Shown here: positions 33,275 to 33,934 of the stretch, piece after piece
Layout of the letters: each line of letters opens with the position of its first letter
How positions within the stretch are numbered: the stretch's first letter is position 1
From: an uncultured Clostridia bacterium
GTDB lineage: Bacteria > Bacillota > Clostridia > Christensenellales > UBA1242
Direction: 5' to 3'
Assembly: GCA_946484195.1 (NCBI GenBank)
Contig: CAMLSW010000010.1
Location: forward strand, 1 to 33,934
Length of the DNA: 33,934 nucleotides
Made by a program: the position numbers and the translations under genes
Notes under the pieces: model-generated
The model's database searches: none
What the model saw: the letters and a program-made list of their open reading frames with translations, nothing else
Told to the model about the DNA's origin: nothing

Positions 33275-33509
33275 AACAAAAATATTTTATTTATTTTATA
33301 AAAAAATTAAAGGACAATATGAAGCAAGAATATTTTTAAAAGGATAACAAAAAAATAATGAAAATATTTTAAAAAAGATAATAAATGGGTTAATAGAAAA
33401 TTAATCGAAGTATTAAAAAATAAAATACTAAAAAATTAATTTCAAATAATAAAAATCTATTAAAAAAAGAAAAGACAATAAAAAATTCAAAAATAAGGTA
33501 GGGTGAGAG
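33275..33509. other. Purine-rich, C-poor gap between minD and minE-like genes
   Basis: Nearly all A, T and G on this strand. Two tiny starts, each with a ribosome-like site, occur (ATG 33319 with AAAGGAC, ATG 33358 with AAAGGAT), but they end after six and four codons. It may be a decayed stretch or a long leader. Confidence 0.4.
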
Positions 33510-33740
33510 ATGGACTATAAAATAACAGAAAGAATTAAAAACATACTTGCAAGTGACAAGATGGCAGACCCGCAACATATCTGTGAGGTTTTAAAAGATG
33601 AACTAAAACCGCTTATTGAAAGCTATATAGAGCTTGACAGCGACATTCGCGTGCGTTTTAAAAAGGAGCGCGATAGAAACATTTTTTGGATAGAATTTTC
33701 AGCCGACCGCATTAAGCCTTTTGGCTATATTCCCTATTAA
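33510..33740 (+). CDS. minE: MinE-like topological factor lacking the N-terminal helix
   Basis: A 76-residue protein that aligns by eye with MinE from its MinD-binding region onward: TERIKNILASDK, then LKDELKPLIESYIELDSDIRVRFKK, matching the LRKDILEVIxKYVxIDPxxVxVxLE core, and an ending IEFSADRIK. MinE stimulates MinD's ATPase and makes it oscillate. The first 12 or so residues of typical MinE, the membrane-targeting helix, are missing. GGTAGGGTGAGAG just before ATG 33510 makes a longer start unlikely. It is 235 bp after minD. The remaining 194 bp to the window end are nearly pure A/T with no gene. Confidence 0.7.
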   Translation: MDYKITERIKNILASDKMADPQHICEVLKDELKPLIESYIELDSDIRVRFKKERDRNIFWIEFSADRIKPFGYIPY

Positions 33741-33934
33741 TTTTATTTTATATATAATTTATTAAATATTTTTGTTTTATCAAATAAATTATTAAACGGT
33801 AATTTATATAGTAATTTTGTTTTATTAAATAATTTTTTATATAATTTTATCTATATATTTTTATTTATAATAATTTTTATTTTCAAACACTAAAAAATAT
33901 TTTTTATAATTTAAAAAATTTTTAATGTTTATTT

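Overview
The window looks like a chromosomal segment from an AT-rich, anaerobic Gram-positive bacterium of the Clostridia, probably an uncultured, host-associated lineage. That placement is an inference. It rests on a DnaD-like/DnaI primosome pair, RNase J, a TsaE-TsaB pair, a MreB/MinD/MinE-type cluster, strong AGGAGG-type ribosome sites, TTGACA/TATAAT promoters and very AT-rich intergenic DNA. TGA is used as a stop codon (for example in tsaE). There is no rRNA, tRNA, CRISPR array, insertion sequence or prophage.

Layout. 1-6026: a cloverleaf repeat, a tandem N-formylglutamate-amidohydrolase-like protein, a Fic protein lacking its catalytic His, a metallo-beta-lactamase-fold hydrolase, and the helicase-loading genes dnaI and a dnaD relative. 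6154-9105: an anchored M1 peptidase, a 660-bp non-coding stretch with a GC-rich island and tandem repeats, and a SPOR-like membrane protein. 9296-11208: groES-groEL behind a strong promoter and a 9-nt-spaced inverted repeat. 11674-16616: an SDR, a SHOCT membrane protein, tadA, two CPBP-family membrane proteases and rlmH. 16873-21528: a tiny membrane peptide, a DUF378 protein, greA, a membrane protein, RNase J and a TrmR-like methyltransferase. 21794-24232: PAP2 phosphatase, tsaE-tsaB, and a zinc-ribbon protein with a nearly pure Asp tail. 24748-28158: a 1136-residue secreted and membrane-anchored protein with four sugar-binding-like modules and a cytoplasmic coiled coil. 28310-33740: a split TauE/SafE permease, a ferredoxin, a degenerate Ppx/GppA-HD protein, a degenerate MreB, MinD and a short MinE-like protein.

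The most unusual signal is a family of three intergenic elements (36-118, 11419-11516, 16695-16794). Each folds as a near-perfect four-way junction: an outer stem of 11-12 bp enclosing three hairpins with almost no unpaired bases at the junction. Arm sequences differ between copies while pairing is preserved, which is internal covariation. Two copies share the outer-arm sequence GGCGAGAAA, and all share an AT-only 11-bp second arm and a TTTTGC/GCAAAA third arm. All three lie on the 3' side of genes, two of them in convergent gaps. I do not recognise this as a described family.

A second theme is family members whose catalytic residues have changed: Fic (His to Gln), MreB (Glu pair and Asp lost), Ppx/GppA (glycine loop lost) and the second amidohydrolase domain. 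A third is a set of genes with no ribosome site whose ATG lies 7-9 nt after a -10 box, suggesting leaderless mRNAs for several membrane proteins.
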